DNA of 64,000 bases from Haladaptatus sp. DJG-WS-42 (GTDB taxonomy: Archaea > Halobacteriota > Halobacteria > Halobacteriales > Halococcaceae): contig NZ_CP147243.1 of assembly GCF_037198285.1 (NCBI RefSeq), positions 1,578,422 to 1,642,421 on the forward strand. Direction: 5' to 3'. Below are positions 35,419-44,657 of this stretch, piece by piece (position 1 is the first letter of the stretch; each line of letters begins with the position of its first letter). The translations under genes and the position numbers were made by a program. Below the pieces are notes generated by a model. It did no database searches. It was not told where the DNA came from and saw only the letters and a program-made list of their open reading frames with translations.

Positions 35419-36675
35419 TCACCGAACGTTCTCGCCAACCGCCTCGCCGAACGCGCCGTCGTCGAACACCGTCTCGCCGCGAACCATCGTCCACTCGGGG
35501 AACACGCCTCGCATGCCTTCGAACGGCGTCCAGTCGCACTTCGAGTGCAGGTCCACACCGCGAATCTCGCGGCTTGCATCGGGGTCAACGAGCACCAAGT
35601 CGGCGTCCATGCCAACGGCGACCCGACCTTTTTTCGGCAGGTCGAACACGGCCGCGGGATTCGACGCCGTAAGTTGACGGACGCGCTCGTAGGTCAGGTT
35701 GCCTTTGCGCGCCTCTTCGAGCAGGAGCGGCAGTGCCGTCTCCACGCCGGGGACGCCGCTCGGCGCGTCCCAGATGCTCGCGTCTTTCTCTTCGCGCGTG
35801 TGAGGGGCGTGGTCGGTCGCAATCATGTCCACCGTCCCGTCGGCGACGCGCTTGTAGACGGCGGCGCGGCGCTGTTCGCTGCGAAGCGGCGGGTTCATCC
35901 GCCCGAACGTCCCGAGTTCCTCAAGGTCAGCCCGTGAGAGCAGGAGGTGGTGGGGCGACACTTCGCAGGTCATCCCATAATCTGCGGCGATGTCAACGCC
36001 CTCGGGCGTGCTGGTGTGGGCGATGTGGAGTTGTGCGCCAACCTGCTCACCGACTTTGCAGGCGAGTTCGACGGCTTCCGCTTCTGCTTCTGCGGCGCGG
36101 AAGGCGCTCCACGCGTCGGCGTCGTCGCGGTCTTTCGCCGACTCGTCGAACAACGTCGCGTCCTCTGCGTGAACGGTGACGGCGACGCCCTTCTTCGTCG
36201 CGGCTTTCACGGCATCTTCGAACAGCACCGGGGCGATGCCCATGTTCCCGGTCGAATCCGCGAGGAACACCTCTCCGAGGGCGAACAACGGCCGCGAGAG
36301 GAGGCTCTTTCGGTCCCAGTTCTCGGTGACGCCGCCGTTGATACCCCAGTCCACGTACGACTGCGCTGCGAACGCGGCCTTCTCATCGAACGCCTCACCA
36401 GAAACGGTCGGCGGCGAGGTGTTCGGCTGGTCAACGACCGTCGTTACGCCGCCCGCCGCCGCCGACTGGCTCCCCGTCTCCCACGTCTCCTTGTGGTCGT
36501 AGCCCGGCTGACGAAAGTGGACGTGAGCGTCTATCATGCCCGGCAAAAGGAGCTTCCCGCTCGCGTCTACGTCTGCGTCGCCCGCGAGTGTGCGGCCGAG
36601 TTCGGTGATGGTTCCATCTGCGATGCGCACGTCACGGCAGCGGCCGTCCGCGAGCGTCGCGTTAGTAATGAGCAT
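35419..36675 (-). CDS. pyrC: Dihydroorotase
   Basis: 418 residues from the ATG at 36675 (MLITNATLADGRCRDVRIADG). Amidohydrolase motifs are present: metal His pair in DAHVHFRQPGY near residue 50, Asn/Asp and His in VHAEDATLF and HIAHTSTPEG, and the catalytic Asp in MIATDHAPHTREEK near residue 300. It interconverts carbamoyl aspartate and dihydroorotate in pyrimidine synthesis. The frame runs on upstream through the lipoate ligase region, but coding there is in another frame. As an amidohydrolase it could also open other cyclic ureides, but the motifs favour dihydroorotase. Confidence 0.88.
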   Translation of the reverse strand: MLITNATLADGRCRDVRIADGTITELGRTLAGDADVDASGKLLLPGMIDAHVHFRQPGYDHKETWETGSQSAAAGGVTTVVDQPNTSPPTVSGEAFDEKAAFAAQSYVDWGINGGVTENWDRKSLLSRPLFALGEVFLADSTGNMGIAPVLFEDAVKAATKKGVAVTVHAEDATLFDESAKDRDDADAWSAFRAAEAEAEAVELACKVGEQVGAQLHIAHTSTPEGVDIAADYGMTCEVSPHHLLLSRADLEELGTFGRMNPPLRSEQRRAAVYKRVADGTVDMIATDHAPHTREEKDASIWDAPSGVPGVETALPLLLEEARKGNLTYERVRQLTASNPAAVFDLPKKGRVAVGMDADLVLVDPDASREIRGVDLHSKCDWTPFEGMRGVFPEWTMVRGETVFDDGAFGEAVGENVR

Positions 36676-36700
36676 GGGCACACCTGCGCCGCCGAGTACC

Positions 36701-37384
36701 CTAAACGTCTCGGACCGAGACGACCTCGTGGTCGCCCGGCCCGGCGAGCGCAGTTTCGAGGGCGTTGATGACTGTTTGAGAATCCGCTGGGCCGCCCGCC
36801 TTCTCGACGCTGCCGACCGAATCCGGGTCGAACGGCACGCCCAAGGCGTCGTAGACGGGGTCGAGAACGGCTGCAATCTCCGCGTGGCCGGTGACGATAC
36901 AGATGCCCGCGACGAGCGCCGCGCCGCGCCGGACTCGCTGGGCGATGCCGACGAGTTTCCCGTCGGCTTGAAGCGAATGTGCACCCGGGCAAAAGGAGTT
37001 GGACGGCTCGCCCGTAGACGCGCTGACACCGAGGCGCGAGAGCGCCACTTGCACGGCAGCCGTGAGACTATCGTAGCGGTCACTAAGTCCGCTTCGCATA
37101 TCTGCGATGGGCACGGCGCGCCCGAAGGCGACGGTCGTCCCGGTGTAGGCCACCGCGCGGCCGCCGACATTGCGCTCGATGGGTGGAAAGCCGTGGGCTT
37201 CTGCCGCTTGTTTTGCTCGCTCGTAGCCCGGCGACCCCGAATCACGCCGCCCGAAGGCGACCTGTCGGTGGGGCGTCCAGACGCGGACGGCTGGCGTTCC
37301 GTTCTCAGCGACCCAGTCGAGCAGCCGCCGACTCGCTTCTTGGTCTGCGGCCACGGTGGCTGCCCGGCCGCGAATGACGCGCAT
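36701..37384 (-). CDS. lplA: Lipoate-protein ligase A family
   Basis: 227 residues of the biotin/lipoate A/B ligase fold: RNVGGRAVAYTGTTVAFGRAVPI near residue 72 and the acyl-adenylate lysine in DGKLVGIAQRVRRGAALVAG near residue 140. It attaches lipoate (or octanoate) to lipoyl domains. It overlaps nothing and reads into pyrC after 25 bases. A likely client is the stand-alone lipoyl protein and E1 at 53.9-56.2 kb in this window (inference). Confidence 0.85.
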   Translation of the reverse strand: MRVIRGRAATVAADQEASRRLLDWVAENGTPAVRVWTPHRQVAFGRRDSGSPGYERAKQAAEAHGFPPIERNVGGRAVAYTGTTVAFGRAVPIADMRSGLSDRYDSLTAAVQVALSRLGVSASTGEPSNSFCPGAHSLQADGKLVGIAQRVRRGAALVAGICIVTGHAEIAAVLDPVYDALGVPFDPDSVGSVEKAGGPADSQTVINALETALAGPGDHEVVSVRDV

Positions 37385-37438
37385 GGGAGAACTGACTTCC
37401 CGACGGGACTAAACACCCTCCCTTGCTACCTGCGAGCG

Positions 37439-38257
37439 ATGGTTACGCTCGATTCGTCGGTACTCGCTCGGTATCCGCGATTTTCGCTCTACAACTCTCC
37501 CTATGCGGCCCACGACCATGGCTGTGCCATCGACCTCTATCCCGAGACGAACGACGCGCCCTCGCCGGTTGCGGGTGCGGTGCTCGACACCCGCGCGGTG
37601 CGCGCGCCGCCAAAGCCCTATTCGCCGGAACACGACTACCTCATCCTTGTGGATACGGGCGAGTACGTGGCCAGAATGCTCCACGTCAAGCCAGCGGTCG
37701 AAGCGGGCGACGTTGTCGAAGTCGGCGATTCACTTGGCGAGATGGTGCGCGCGGGCTTTTTCGCGCCGTGGGTGTCGAACCACATCCACCTCGGGTTTCG
37801 AGCAAAAGACGCGAACCACTATCGGGCGGCGGGGTCTGTCGAACTCGACCTCGACTGTTCGGTGCGCCCGCTCGCGTGGGACGGCACCGGCACGGTCATC
37901 GAAACTGGCGAGACGTGGCTCAGGCTGGACGAACCGGAGCACCCGGCTCCGGGTGAGTGGTTCGCGGGCATCGAAGGCGCACCGGGCGTGGTGCTCGACG
38001 GCGGGCTTCCCCACTACGACGGCGGGGGCGCACTCGGCAATCGCGGCGAGCAGGCGGTTGAACTTGCGGGTGAACGCGTCGGCGTCGCCACGGACCGCGA
38101 CGTGACGTGGGATTCGCTCGAAGTTTTGGCAAACGACGTGCCGCTCACGGGGCTGTCGCTCTACTGTTCGCAGGACACATTCGGCGCAAAACTCGTCTTA
38201 CCGGGTCACGATTTTTCCGTTGGCGACGACGTGATGCTCAGCGTTGTTCGACCGTGA
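37439..38257 (+). CDS. M23/LytM-like protein of unknown function
   Basis: 272 residues from the ATG at 37439 (a longer frame upstream is antisense). The N-terminal half resembles an M23 metallopeptidase barrel: HDHGCAIDLYP near residue 25 corresponds to the H-x3/4-D motif, GAVLDT follows, LILVDTGEYVARMLHVKP is the central strand, and NHIHLGFR near residue 115 supplies an HxH. The C-terminal half is beta-rich and unassigned. No signal peptide is visible, so it is apparently cytoplasmic. Haloarchaea lack peptidoglycan, so a different substrate, or a non-catalytic lipoyl-like barrel, is likely. Confidence 0.65.
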   Translation: MVTLDSSVLARYPRFSLYNSPYAAHDHGCAIDLYPETNDAPSPVAGAVLDTRAVRAPPKPYSPEHDYLILVDTGEYVARMLHVKPAVEAGDVVEVGDSLGEMVRAGFFAPWVSNHIHLGFRAKDANHYRAAGSVELDLDCSVRPLAWDGTGTVIETGETWLRLDEPEHPAPGEWFAGIEGAPGVVLDGGLPHYDGGGALGNRGEQAVELAGERVGVATDRDVTWDSLEVLANDVPLTGLSLYCSQDTFGAKLVLPGHDFSVGDDVMLSVVRP

Positions 38258-38696
38258 CCGCCTCTTCGAGCGTGAGGACGGCCACCCCATGGCTGGTGTT
38301 TACGTAGTAGCCGTCGCGTTCTTCTTCCTCGTCACCTTCGGTGTAGGGAAGCAGTGAGAAGACGTGTTTCACGTCCTGAACCGACTCCTGTTTGGTGAGT
38401 ACGAGTTTCGGCGTCTGTTTCGAGAGGAACGCCTCTTTGAGGATGTACTGAATTGGGTGACAACCCTTTATTGGGTCTGCCCAAGCGTTGCTGACAATCG
38501 CGTCTGGCGGCACGCGCGTCACCACGTGGGCAACGAGGCGCGGGCCCTCTGGTTCGTGATCTTCCATAGATTCGTTTTCCTGGTCTCTAAGATGGACGAT
38601 GTCTGCGACCGAGCGGAGGGCTGAGTCGAACATCGACAGCGCTAGCAGTGCTACGACAACCGCTCCGCCAACCCACCCGTCGAATGTCCCTATCAA
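38238..38696 (-). CDS. Haloarchaeal protein with N-terminal membrane anchor
   Basis: 152 residues if translation starts at the TTG at 38696, giving one hydrophobic helix (GWVGGAVVVALLALSMF) and a cytoplasmic acidic domain (VAHVVTRVPPDAIVSNAWADPIKGCHPIQYILKEAFLS). Without the anchor the ATGs at 38633 or 38567 give 131 or 109 residues. A TATA box on this strand near 38757-38764 favours a start after about 38735. The C-terminus overlaps the convergent M23-like gene by 20 bases. Function unknown. Confidence 0.6.
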   Translation of the reverse strand: MIGTFDGWVGGAVVVALLALSMFDSALRSVADIVHLRDQENESMEDHEPEGPRLVAHVVTRVPPDAIVSNAWADPIKGCHPIQYILKEAFLSKQTPKLVLTKQESVQDVKHVFSLLPYTEGDEEEERDGYYVNTSHGVAVLTLEEAVTVEQR

Positions 38697-38756
38697 CCCA
38701 CGCCCCCCAACACCAGTGTTTCCGGTATCGTCTATGGATATAGTCGCGCGCTGAGC

Positions 38757-38768
38757 ATATAAATATAC
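38757..38768. promoter_or_regulatory. AT-rich shared promoter (TATA on both strands)
   Basis: ATATAAATATAC reads as a TATA box in either direction. It lies between the divergent membrane-anchored unknown gene (minus) and the thioesterase gene at 38844 (plus), in an otherwise GC-rich stretch. Confidence 0.45.
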
Positions 38769-38843
38769 GAGACAGTACGCCTCTCCAGACTGTCCGCACC
38801 GAAAGTCAGTGCATAGAAGGCCGTTGCCTGTTAGGACCAGCAT

Positions 38844-39293
38844 ATGAGCGACCAGCAGATTCCCGACGGGACGGCCGAGACGATTCAACACGTCATCGAC
38901 AACCAACATGGCTATCTCGCGTGGCTTGGCATGCGCGTCGATACCGTCTCTTACGGGGAGATTTCGCTCACTATCCCCTTCGACGACAAGTTCACGAACC
39001 CGACCGACCCACCGACGATTCACGGCGGCGTCGCGGCCTCGCTCATCGACACCGCGGGCGGACTTGCCCTCCGAACCACGCTCGCAAATCCGCTCGAAGA
39101 TACGCTTGCGACGGTCAACCTGAACGTGAACTACCTCCGGCGGGCCTCAGCCGCCCTCACGGCGCACGCGGAAGTCGTCCGCACCGGCTCCTCGGTTGGG
39201 TGGGCAGACATCACCGTCGAGAGCGAAACGCCCGACGGAGAAACGACGGAAGTGGCGACCGGGCAGGCGGCGTTCCGGCTGTTTCAGTCCTGA
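38844..39293 (+). CDS. PaaI-family hotdog thioesterase
   Basis: 149 residues of the PaaI/YbgC-type hotdog fold: YGEISLTIPFDDKFTNP, then the catalytic helix start IHGGVAASLIDTAGGLALRT near residue 64, then LNVNYLRRA near residue 97. It hydrolyses acyl-CoA thioesters, often aryl- or hydroxy-acyl-CoA. It converges with the cysteine hydrolase gene, overlapping it by ten bases. Confidence 0.9.
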   Translation: MSDQQIPDGTAETIQHVIDNQHGYLAWLGMRVDTVSYGEISLTIPFDDKFTNPTDPPTIHGGVAASLIDTAGGLALRTTLANPLEDTLATVNLNVNYLRRASAALTAHAEVVRTGSSVGWADITVESETPDGETTEVATGQAAFRLFQS

Positions 39294-39871
39294 GTGAAGG
39301 CCACCTCAGCCTGTGAGAGCACGTCACCGAACAGCCACGCCGCGTGGTCGAGGGCGTACTGTTTGTGGCCGTCTTCGATGGCTCCCACGGCTTCGCGGAC
39401 GATGAGCGGGCGGAAATCGCGTAACGCCGCACTCGACGCGGTGTGGAGCACGCACACGTTTGCGAGGGTCCCACAGATGAGCAGGTCGGTGATGCCGTGG
39501 GCCGAGAGAAACCCCTCCAACTCGGTCTGGTAGAAGGCGTCGTAGGTGTGTTTTTCGACGATGTGGTCTTCGTCGCGCACGTCGAGTTCGGCCACGAATT
39601 CGGTTTCCCACGTCCCCTCGACGACGTGTTCGCCCCACCGCTCAAACTCGTCGTAGTAGTGGGCGTCTGCGAACTGCGCTGGCGGGTGGACATCGCGGGT
39701 GTAGACGATGGTCGCGCCCGCTTCTCGCGCCTGTGTGACGAGGGTGGTCACGTCGTCGACGACGGCCTCGCTGCCGGGCGCGTAGAGGCTCCCGTCGGGG
39801 TGACAGAAGCCGTTTTGCATGTCCACGACGACGACCGCCGTGGTGGCTGGGTCGAGTTCCATGCTAGACAT
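39284..39871 (-). CDS. Isochorismatase-family cysteine hydrolase
   Basis: 195 residues. The catalytic triad is visible: Asp in VVVDMQNGFCHPDGS near residue 17, Lys in IVEKHTYDAF, and Cys in GTLANVCVLHTASSAALRDF. The family includes nicotinamidase, isochorismatase, ureidoacrylate amidase and N-carbamoylsarcosine amidase; the last would fit the hydantoin locus at 3.6-18 kb, but the genes are 20 kb apart. A start at 39862 (MELDPATT) is equally possible. Substrate unresolved. Confidence 0.9.
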   Translation of the reverse strand: MSSMELDPATTAVVVVDMQNGFCHPDGSLYAPGSEAVVDDVTTLVTQAREAGATIVYTRDVHPPAQFADAHYYDEFERWGEHVVEGTWETEFVAELDVRDEDHIVEKHTYDAFYQTELEGFLSAHGITDLLICGTLANVCVLHTASSAALRDFRPLIVREAVGAIEDGHKQYALDHAAWLFGDVLSQAEVAFTQD

Positions 39872-39951
39872 CTACCGCCGTCGGGGAAAAATCCTGTTCG
39901 CAGGGTGAACTCGCCGGGTGCTTTTTCACTGACACCCGCTATTGTAGAGGT

Positions 39952-41466
39952 ATGCGAGCACTCGCCACCGTCCTGGTCGCACTCCTCCTCGTTCTCTCCG
40001 GCTGTAGCGCCGTGCTCCCCGGGGACACCACGGATGCGACGACAACGACGCCAGCGGACACGCAAACCGCAACGTCAACGGCCAGCCCGACAACGGCGCA
40101 GGCAACCACACAGACACCGACCACGACGCCCCGTCCTGACCCCGAGAGTGACGTGCTCGGGTGGGAGAACGGCTACTGGCACGACGACGTGCTCTCGGTG
40201 ACGACCGACGACGGTCTGAACGAGACGGAACTCGACGCCGTCGTCGCCCGCGCGATGGCTCGGGTCGAACACGTGCGCGAACTCGAATTCAACGAGACCG
40301 TCCCCGTCGAAATCATCACGCGCGCAGAGTACCAAAACGAGACCCAAGAAGAGTACACCGACGACTTCCGCGCCTTCGACAACGCGAAGTTCGAAGCGAT
40401 GTTCTTCGTCGGCGAAGACAGAGATGCCTTAGCCGTCCAGAACACGAATCGCGGCTCGAACGTCCTCGGCTACTACAGCCCGAAAGACGACGCCATCGTC
40501 ATCGTCGCAAACTCCGAGACGCCGTCGCTCGACGCCGAAGGCACGCTCTCTCACGAACTCGTCCACGCCCTCCAAGACCAGCACTACAACATCTCCTCTA
40601 TCTCGCGGCCGACCCGCGAACTCTACAACGCGCGAAACGGCCTCATCGAGGGCGAAGCCAACTACGTCCAGCGGCTCTACCTCGAACGCTGTGACGCAGA
40701 ATGGCAGTGCCTCGAAGCGCCTGAATCGAACGGCGGTGGCGGCGTCCCTGACGACTTCCACTGGGGTATCTACTTCCTCAACTTCTTCCCGTACAGCGAC
40801 GGGCCCGGCTTCGTCGGCCAAGTCCACAGCGCACAGGGCTGGGACGGCGTGAACAACCTCTACGCAAACCTCCCGAACAGTGCAGAACAGGTCATCTACC
40901 CGCAGAAGTACGGCGACGATGAGCCGACGGACGTGACCCTTGAAGACACCAACGCCGGTGATTGGGAGCGCGTCATCCCCGAGTCGCCACACCCAGACCA
41001 AGAGCGCCCGGCCTACGCGAGCCTCGGGCAGTCTGCGCTCTCTGCGATGTTCGCCCACACGTTCACCGATTCGTACAACCAGTCACGCGTGGTCGAGCCA
41101 CAGGAGTTCATCAACTACGAGGAAAACGGCCGAGTCAACAGCTCTGACCCGTTCAACTACGACCTGCGCTACACCCGCGGCTGGGATGGCGACCGGATGC
41201 ACGTCTACAAAAATGACGACGGCGAGACGGGCTACGTCTGGAAACTCGTCTGGGACTCCCCCGAAGACGCCCAGCAGTTTGCAGACGGCTACGAGCGCCT
41301 CCTCCAGCACTGGGGCGCACACCGCGTGAGCGAGAACGTCTGGGTCGTCCCCGAGGGTGAACCGTACGCGGACGCCTTCTACATCTCCGTCGAGGGCGAC
41401 ACGGTCACCATCGTGAACGCGCCGACGACCGATGACCTGCCCGACGTGTCTGAGACCGCCGCCTGA
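39952..41466 (+). CDS. Hvo_1808-family surface lipoprotein, metalloprotease-like
   Basis: 504 residues. A signal peptide with lipobox LSGC (Cys at about residue 19) is followed by a 50-residue Thr/Ala/Pro-rich linker, then a globular extracellular domain. It contains LSHELVHALQDQHYN near residue 200 and GLIEGEANYVQRLYLERC about 30 residues later, a gluzincin-like HExxH plus downstream Glu arrangement. Halobacteria-specific family; peptidase activity is inferred. The gene overlaps the next paralogue in a TGATG. Confidence 0.87.
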   Translation: MRALATVLVALLLVLSGCSAVLPGDTTDATTTTPADTQTATSTASPTTAQATTQTPTTTPRPDPESDVLGWENGYWHDDVLSVTTDDGLNETELDAVVARAMARVEHVRELEFNETVPVEIITRAEYQNETQEEYTDDFRAFDNAKFEAMFFVGEDRDALAVQNTNRGSNVLGYYSPKDDAIVIVANSETPSLDAEGTLSHELVHALQDQHYNISSISRPTRELYNARNGLIEGEANYVQRLYLERCDAEWQCLEAPESNGGGGVPDDFHWGIYFLNFFPYSDGPGFVGQVHSAQGWDGVNNLYANLPNSAEQVIYPQKYGDDEPTDVTLEDTNAGDWERVIPESPHPDQERPAYASLGQSALSAMFAHTFTDSYNQSRVVEPQEFINYEENGRVNSSDPFNYDLRYTRGWDGDRMHVYKNDDGETGYVWKLVWDSPEDAQQFADGYERLLQHWGAHRVSENVWVVPEGEPYADAFYISVEGDTVTIVNAPTTDDLPDVSETAA

Positions 41467-42779
41467 TGGCACGCACTCGCTCGCTCGTTGCCCTCGCCTT
41501 CCTCGTCGTTCTTTCCGGCTGTGTCGGTGGCATTCTCGGCCCGCAAGAAGACCCCGATGACGACACGCTTGGCTGGGAAAACGGCTACTGGTACGACGAC
41601 CCGCTCTCCATTGACGAGCGCGACGGCCTGAATGAAACCGAGCGCGAAGCCGTCGTCGCCCGGACGATGGCTCGCGTCGAAGTCATCCGAGGGCTGGAGT
41701 TCACAGAATCGGTGTCGGTGACGCTCATCAGCCGCGAGGAGTACCGCTCGCGGCGCGGGAGCGACTGGGCCAACGAACCCACCGACTACGACCGCTGGAA
41801 CGAGCAGGTCTGGGAGGGACTGTTTCTCGTCTCCGAAGACGCCACCGTTTCAGACGCCTTTGGCGACGTCTACGGCAGTGCGGTGCAGGGCTACTACAGC
41901 GGCGGCGGCGAAATCACGCTCGTGAGCGACTCTGCGACGCCGATGGTCGACCGGACGACGCTCTCACACGAACTCGTCCACGCCCTCCAAGACCAGCACT
42001 TCGGATTCGGCGGCGGACGAGACTCCCAAGACGGCGACCTCGCCGCAGACGGCCTGACCGAAGGCGATGCGAACTACGTCGAACAGCTTTACGAATCGCG
42101 CTGTCAAGCCGAGTGGGACTGCATTGCCCGGCCAGACCGGGGCACGAGCAGTGCGCCAGCCGACTTCAATCGCGGCGTCTTCTCGGTCATCTACCAGCCG
42201 TACGCAGAGGGGCCGCTGTTCGTCGAAACCCTCCGCGACCGCGGCGGCTGGGAGGCCGTGAACGACGCCTACGACGACGTTCCCCAGAGCACAGAGCAGG
42301 TCATCCACCCCGAGGACTACCCGGACGACCGTCCGGTCGAACTCGACGTGCCAGACCGGTCGTCGGGCGGCTGGGAGCGGTTTTCGTTCGACAACCGCCC
42401 GAACGCGGACACCGTTGGCGAAGCCTCCATCTACGCCATGCTCTGGGCCAACGGCGTGGTGACAGACCAGTCGCCGTACGCCTACGCGTTCCCGGCATCG
42501 ACCGGATGGGCCGGTGACAGCCTCATCCCGTACCAGAACGGCGACGAGTACGGCTACGTCTGGGTGACCGAGTGGGAATCCGAAGCGGACGCCCGCGAGT
42601 TCGTCGATGCCTACCGACAGGTGCTCGAAGCAAACGGCGCGGTCGAGCGCGCAGGCGGCGTCTACCGCATCCCCGAGGGCGAACCGTTCGCAGACGCCTT
42701 CCGGGTGACGCAGTCGGGGACGCAAGTGAAAATCGTGAACGCGCCATCACTCGGTGCGCTCGGGCGCATAGACGGGTAG
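41466..42779 (+). CDS. Hvo_1808-family surface lipoprotein, tandem paralogue
   Basis: 437 residues: lipobox LSGC near residue 18, almost no linker, then the same fold as the gene before it (TLSHELVHALQDQHFGF and GLTEGDANYVEQLYESRC). It keeps the HExxH and the downstream Glu, while shorter loops and the missing linker set it apart. The pair likely arose by tandem duplication and is cotranscribed. Role at the cell surface unknown. Confidence 0.87.
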   Translation: MARTRSLVALAFLVVLSGCVGGILGPQEDPDDDTLGWENGYWYDDPLSIDERDGLNETEREAVVARTMARVEVIRGLEFTESVSVTLISREEYRSRRGSDWANEPTDYDRWNEQVWEGLFLVSEDATVSDAFGDVYGSAVQGYYSGGGEITLVSDSATPMVDRTTLSHELVHALQDQHFGFGGGRDSQDGDLAADGLTEGDANYVEQLYESRCQAEWDCIARPDRGTSSAPADFNRGVFSVIYQPYAEGPLFVETLRDRGGWEAVNDAYDDVPQSTEQVIHPEDYPDDRPVELDVPDRSSGGWERFSFDNRPNADTVGEASIYAMLWANGVVTDQSPYAYAFPASTGWAGDSLIPYQNGDEYGYVWVTEWESEADAREFVDAYRQVLEANGAVERAGGVYRIPEGEPFADAFRVTQSGTQVKIVNAPSLGALGRIDG

Positions 42780-42810
42780 TTTTTTCGCGCTCCACCGGGA
42801 AACGTTCACT

Positions 42811-43956
42811 ATGTCCGATGCGTTCGATATTGTGTCCACCGAAGCCATCCGAGCGGGACGCGCCACGGATGTCTACTTCGAGCGGACCGAAACCACGCTC
42901 GACCACGCGGGGAAGAACCCGACGGTCGTCGCAGAAGTAACGGCCAATCAGTTCCCCACGGGCGAGTTCAACCTCTTTGCTGGCGTCAAAGACGCCGCCC
43001 ACCTTCTCGAAGGCCTCCCGGTCGATGTCGATGCCCTCTCTGAAGGCAACCTATTCGACGCGGGGCCAGTGCTCCAGATTACGGGGAAGTATCGCGACTT
43101 TGCGCGCTACGAGACGGCGTTGCTCGGCTTCCTCTCACACGCGACGGGGATTGCGACGAAGGCACTCGAAGCCCGACACGCCGCCCCTGACACGACCATG
43201 CTCAGCTTCGGTGCGCGCCACGTCCACCCGTCGATGGCCGCGGTCGTCGAACGCTCCGCGCTCCTCGCCGGCTTCGACGGCTTCTCACACGCCGCCGCGG
43301 GCGACCTGCTCGGGCGCGAGGCGGGCGGCACGATGCCCCACGCCTTGCTCATGTGCTACGGGCGGGGTGAACAGGAAGCCGCGTGGCGCGCCTTTTACGA
43401 GGCGACCGGACAGGGCGTCGCGCTCTGTGACACCTACTCGGATGAGGTCGAAGAAGCACTTCGCGCCGCGGCCGAACTCGGCGAGGACTTAGAGAGCATC
43501 CGCATCGATACGACGCGCTCGCGGCGCGGTGACTTCGCGCACATCATCCGAGAGGTGCGCTGGGAACTCGAGGTGCGCGGCTACGACCACGTCGATATCT
43601 TCGTTTCTGGTGGCCTCCAGCCCGCTGACCTCCACGAACTCAAAGACCTCGTCGATGGCTTCGGCGTTGGCGGCTACGTTTCGAACGCAGACCCACTCGA
43701 TTTCGCGCTCGACATCGTCGAAGTCGAGGGCGAACCCGCCTCAAAGCGCGGAAAGCTCTCGGGGAAAAAGCAGGTGTACCGAACCCGCGACGGCGGCCAC
43801 CACGTCGGCCTCGCGAGTCGTCCCGGACCAACCGACGGGAGGCCGATGCTCGAACCGCTCATCCGCGAGGGTGAACTCGTCCGTGAGTTTGACTTGACAG
43901 ACGCTGCAAAACGCGCCGCGACGGACGCGACGAAGGTCGGCTTCGGCGAGAACTAG
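42811..43956 (+). CDS. pncB: Nicotinate phosphoribosyltransferase
   Basis: 381 residues of the archaeal type. Recognisable: an N-terminal QAPT-like barrel (VVAEVTANQFPTGEFNLFAGVKDAAHLLEG), the FGARHVHPSMAAVVERSALLAGFDG motif near residue 130, and IRIDTTRSRRGDF and IFVSGGLQPADLHEL near residues 230 and 268. It makes NaMN from nicotinate and PRPP in NAD salvage. It ends four bases into the convergent AMMECR1 gene. Confidence 0.9.
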   Translation: MSDAFDIVSTEAIRAGRATDVYFERTETTLDHAGKNPTVVAEVTANQFPTGEFNLFAGVKDAAHLLEGLPVDVDALSEGNLFDAGPVLQITGKYRDFARYETALLGFLSHATGIATKALEARHAAPDTTMLSFGARHVHPSMAAVVERSALLAGFDGFSHAAAGDLLGREAGGTMPHALLMCYGRGEQEAAWRAFYEATGQGVALCDTYSDEVEEALRAAAELGEDLESIRIDTTRSRRGDFAHIIREVRWELEVRGYDHVDIFVSGGLQPADLHELKDLVDGFGVGGYVSNADPLDFALDIVEVEGEPASKRGKLSGKKQVYRTRDGGHHVGLASRPGPTDGRPMLEPLIREGELVREFDLTDAAKRAATDATKVGFGEN

Positions 43957-44561
43957 AAGGTCCGCTCTTTTATCGAGCCGTTCGGGGTTCGCTCTTCGAA
44001 CACTTGACTGCGGAACAAGAGTACGTCAACGTCGTCTTTTTCCCACGCCGTTGGCGAGAGTCCGGCTTTCCGGCAGGTACGGTCTAAGTACTCGAACTCG
44101 CTCCAGCCGTTCTCGACCGGGACGGTCGGGTAGAGCCAGCCAAACTGGCTGCCCTTCTGGACGGCGAGGCCGTGGGTGCCGACTGCTAAGTCTGCGGCGG
44201 GGTCGTCTGTCTCGATGACGTCGGTAACGATGCACACCGAAATGGCGGTGCTCGAAAGCTCTGCGGCTTCGAGTTCGGAGCCACACGAGTCGGTGCTCGC
44301 GGCCTGAATCGCGGCTTCGATGATGGTGTGGCCCACGCGATCTGTACTCTGGACAGTTCCGGCACAGCCGCGGAGGCGGCCTCTCCCCTGTGTCGATTGC
44401 AGGCGAATGAACACCCCGGCCCGGTTGTAGAAGGCATCGCGCATACTCCCCGGCTGTTTTCGTTGGCCGTTGTTGACGAACAGGTCTACCGCCTCGCGTG
44501 CGAGGTCGACAGCCCCGCGGCCGTCGTCGTATGAAAAGAGCGCAGTTTGAGCCTCGGACAT
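43953..44561 (-). CDS. AMMECR1-family protein
   Basis: 202 residues from the ATG at 44561 (MSEAQTALFSYDDGRGAV); the 13 residues further upstream are not family-like. The conserved AMMECR1 core is present: RGRLRGCAGTVQSTDRVGHTIIEAAIQAASTD and VGTHGLAVQKGSQFGWLYPTVPVE, ending with the Cys-containing RTCRKAGLSP. The family is widespread in archaea and eukaryotes; a tRNA/redox-related role is suspected but no reaction is known. A TATA-like ATTACTATTG lies about 27 bases upstream. Confidence 0.9.
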   Translation of the reverse strand: MSEAQTALFSYDDGRGAVDLAREAVDLFVNNGQRKQPGSMRDAFYNRAGVFIRLQSTQGRGRLRGCAGTVQSTDRVGHTIIEAAIQAASTDSCGSELEAAELSSTAISVCIVTDVIETDDPAADLAVGTHGLAVQKGSQFGWLYPTVPVENGWSEFEYLDRTCRKAGLSPTAWEKDDVDVLLFRSQVFEERTPNGSIKERTF

Positions 44562-44657
44562 ACCACCTGTAACGAGAACAATAGTAATCAACGCTTTCAT
44601 TCAGACAAACCGGAACCCAAACTATCTCACAAGCCCGTGGGTTTCGGCCAATCGAAC

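Noticed and set aside
36536..38257. A 573-residue plus-strand frame across lplA and the M23-like gene
   Set aside because: The first 300 residues are antisense to lipoate ligase and dihydroorotase, both clearly coding on the other strand.
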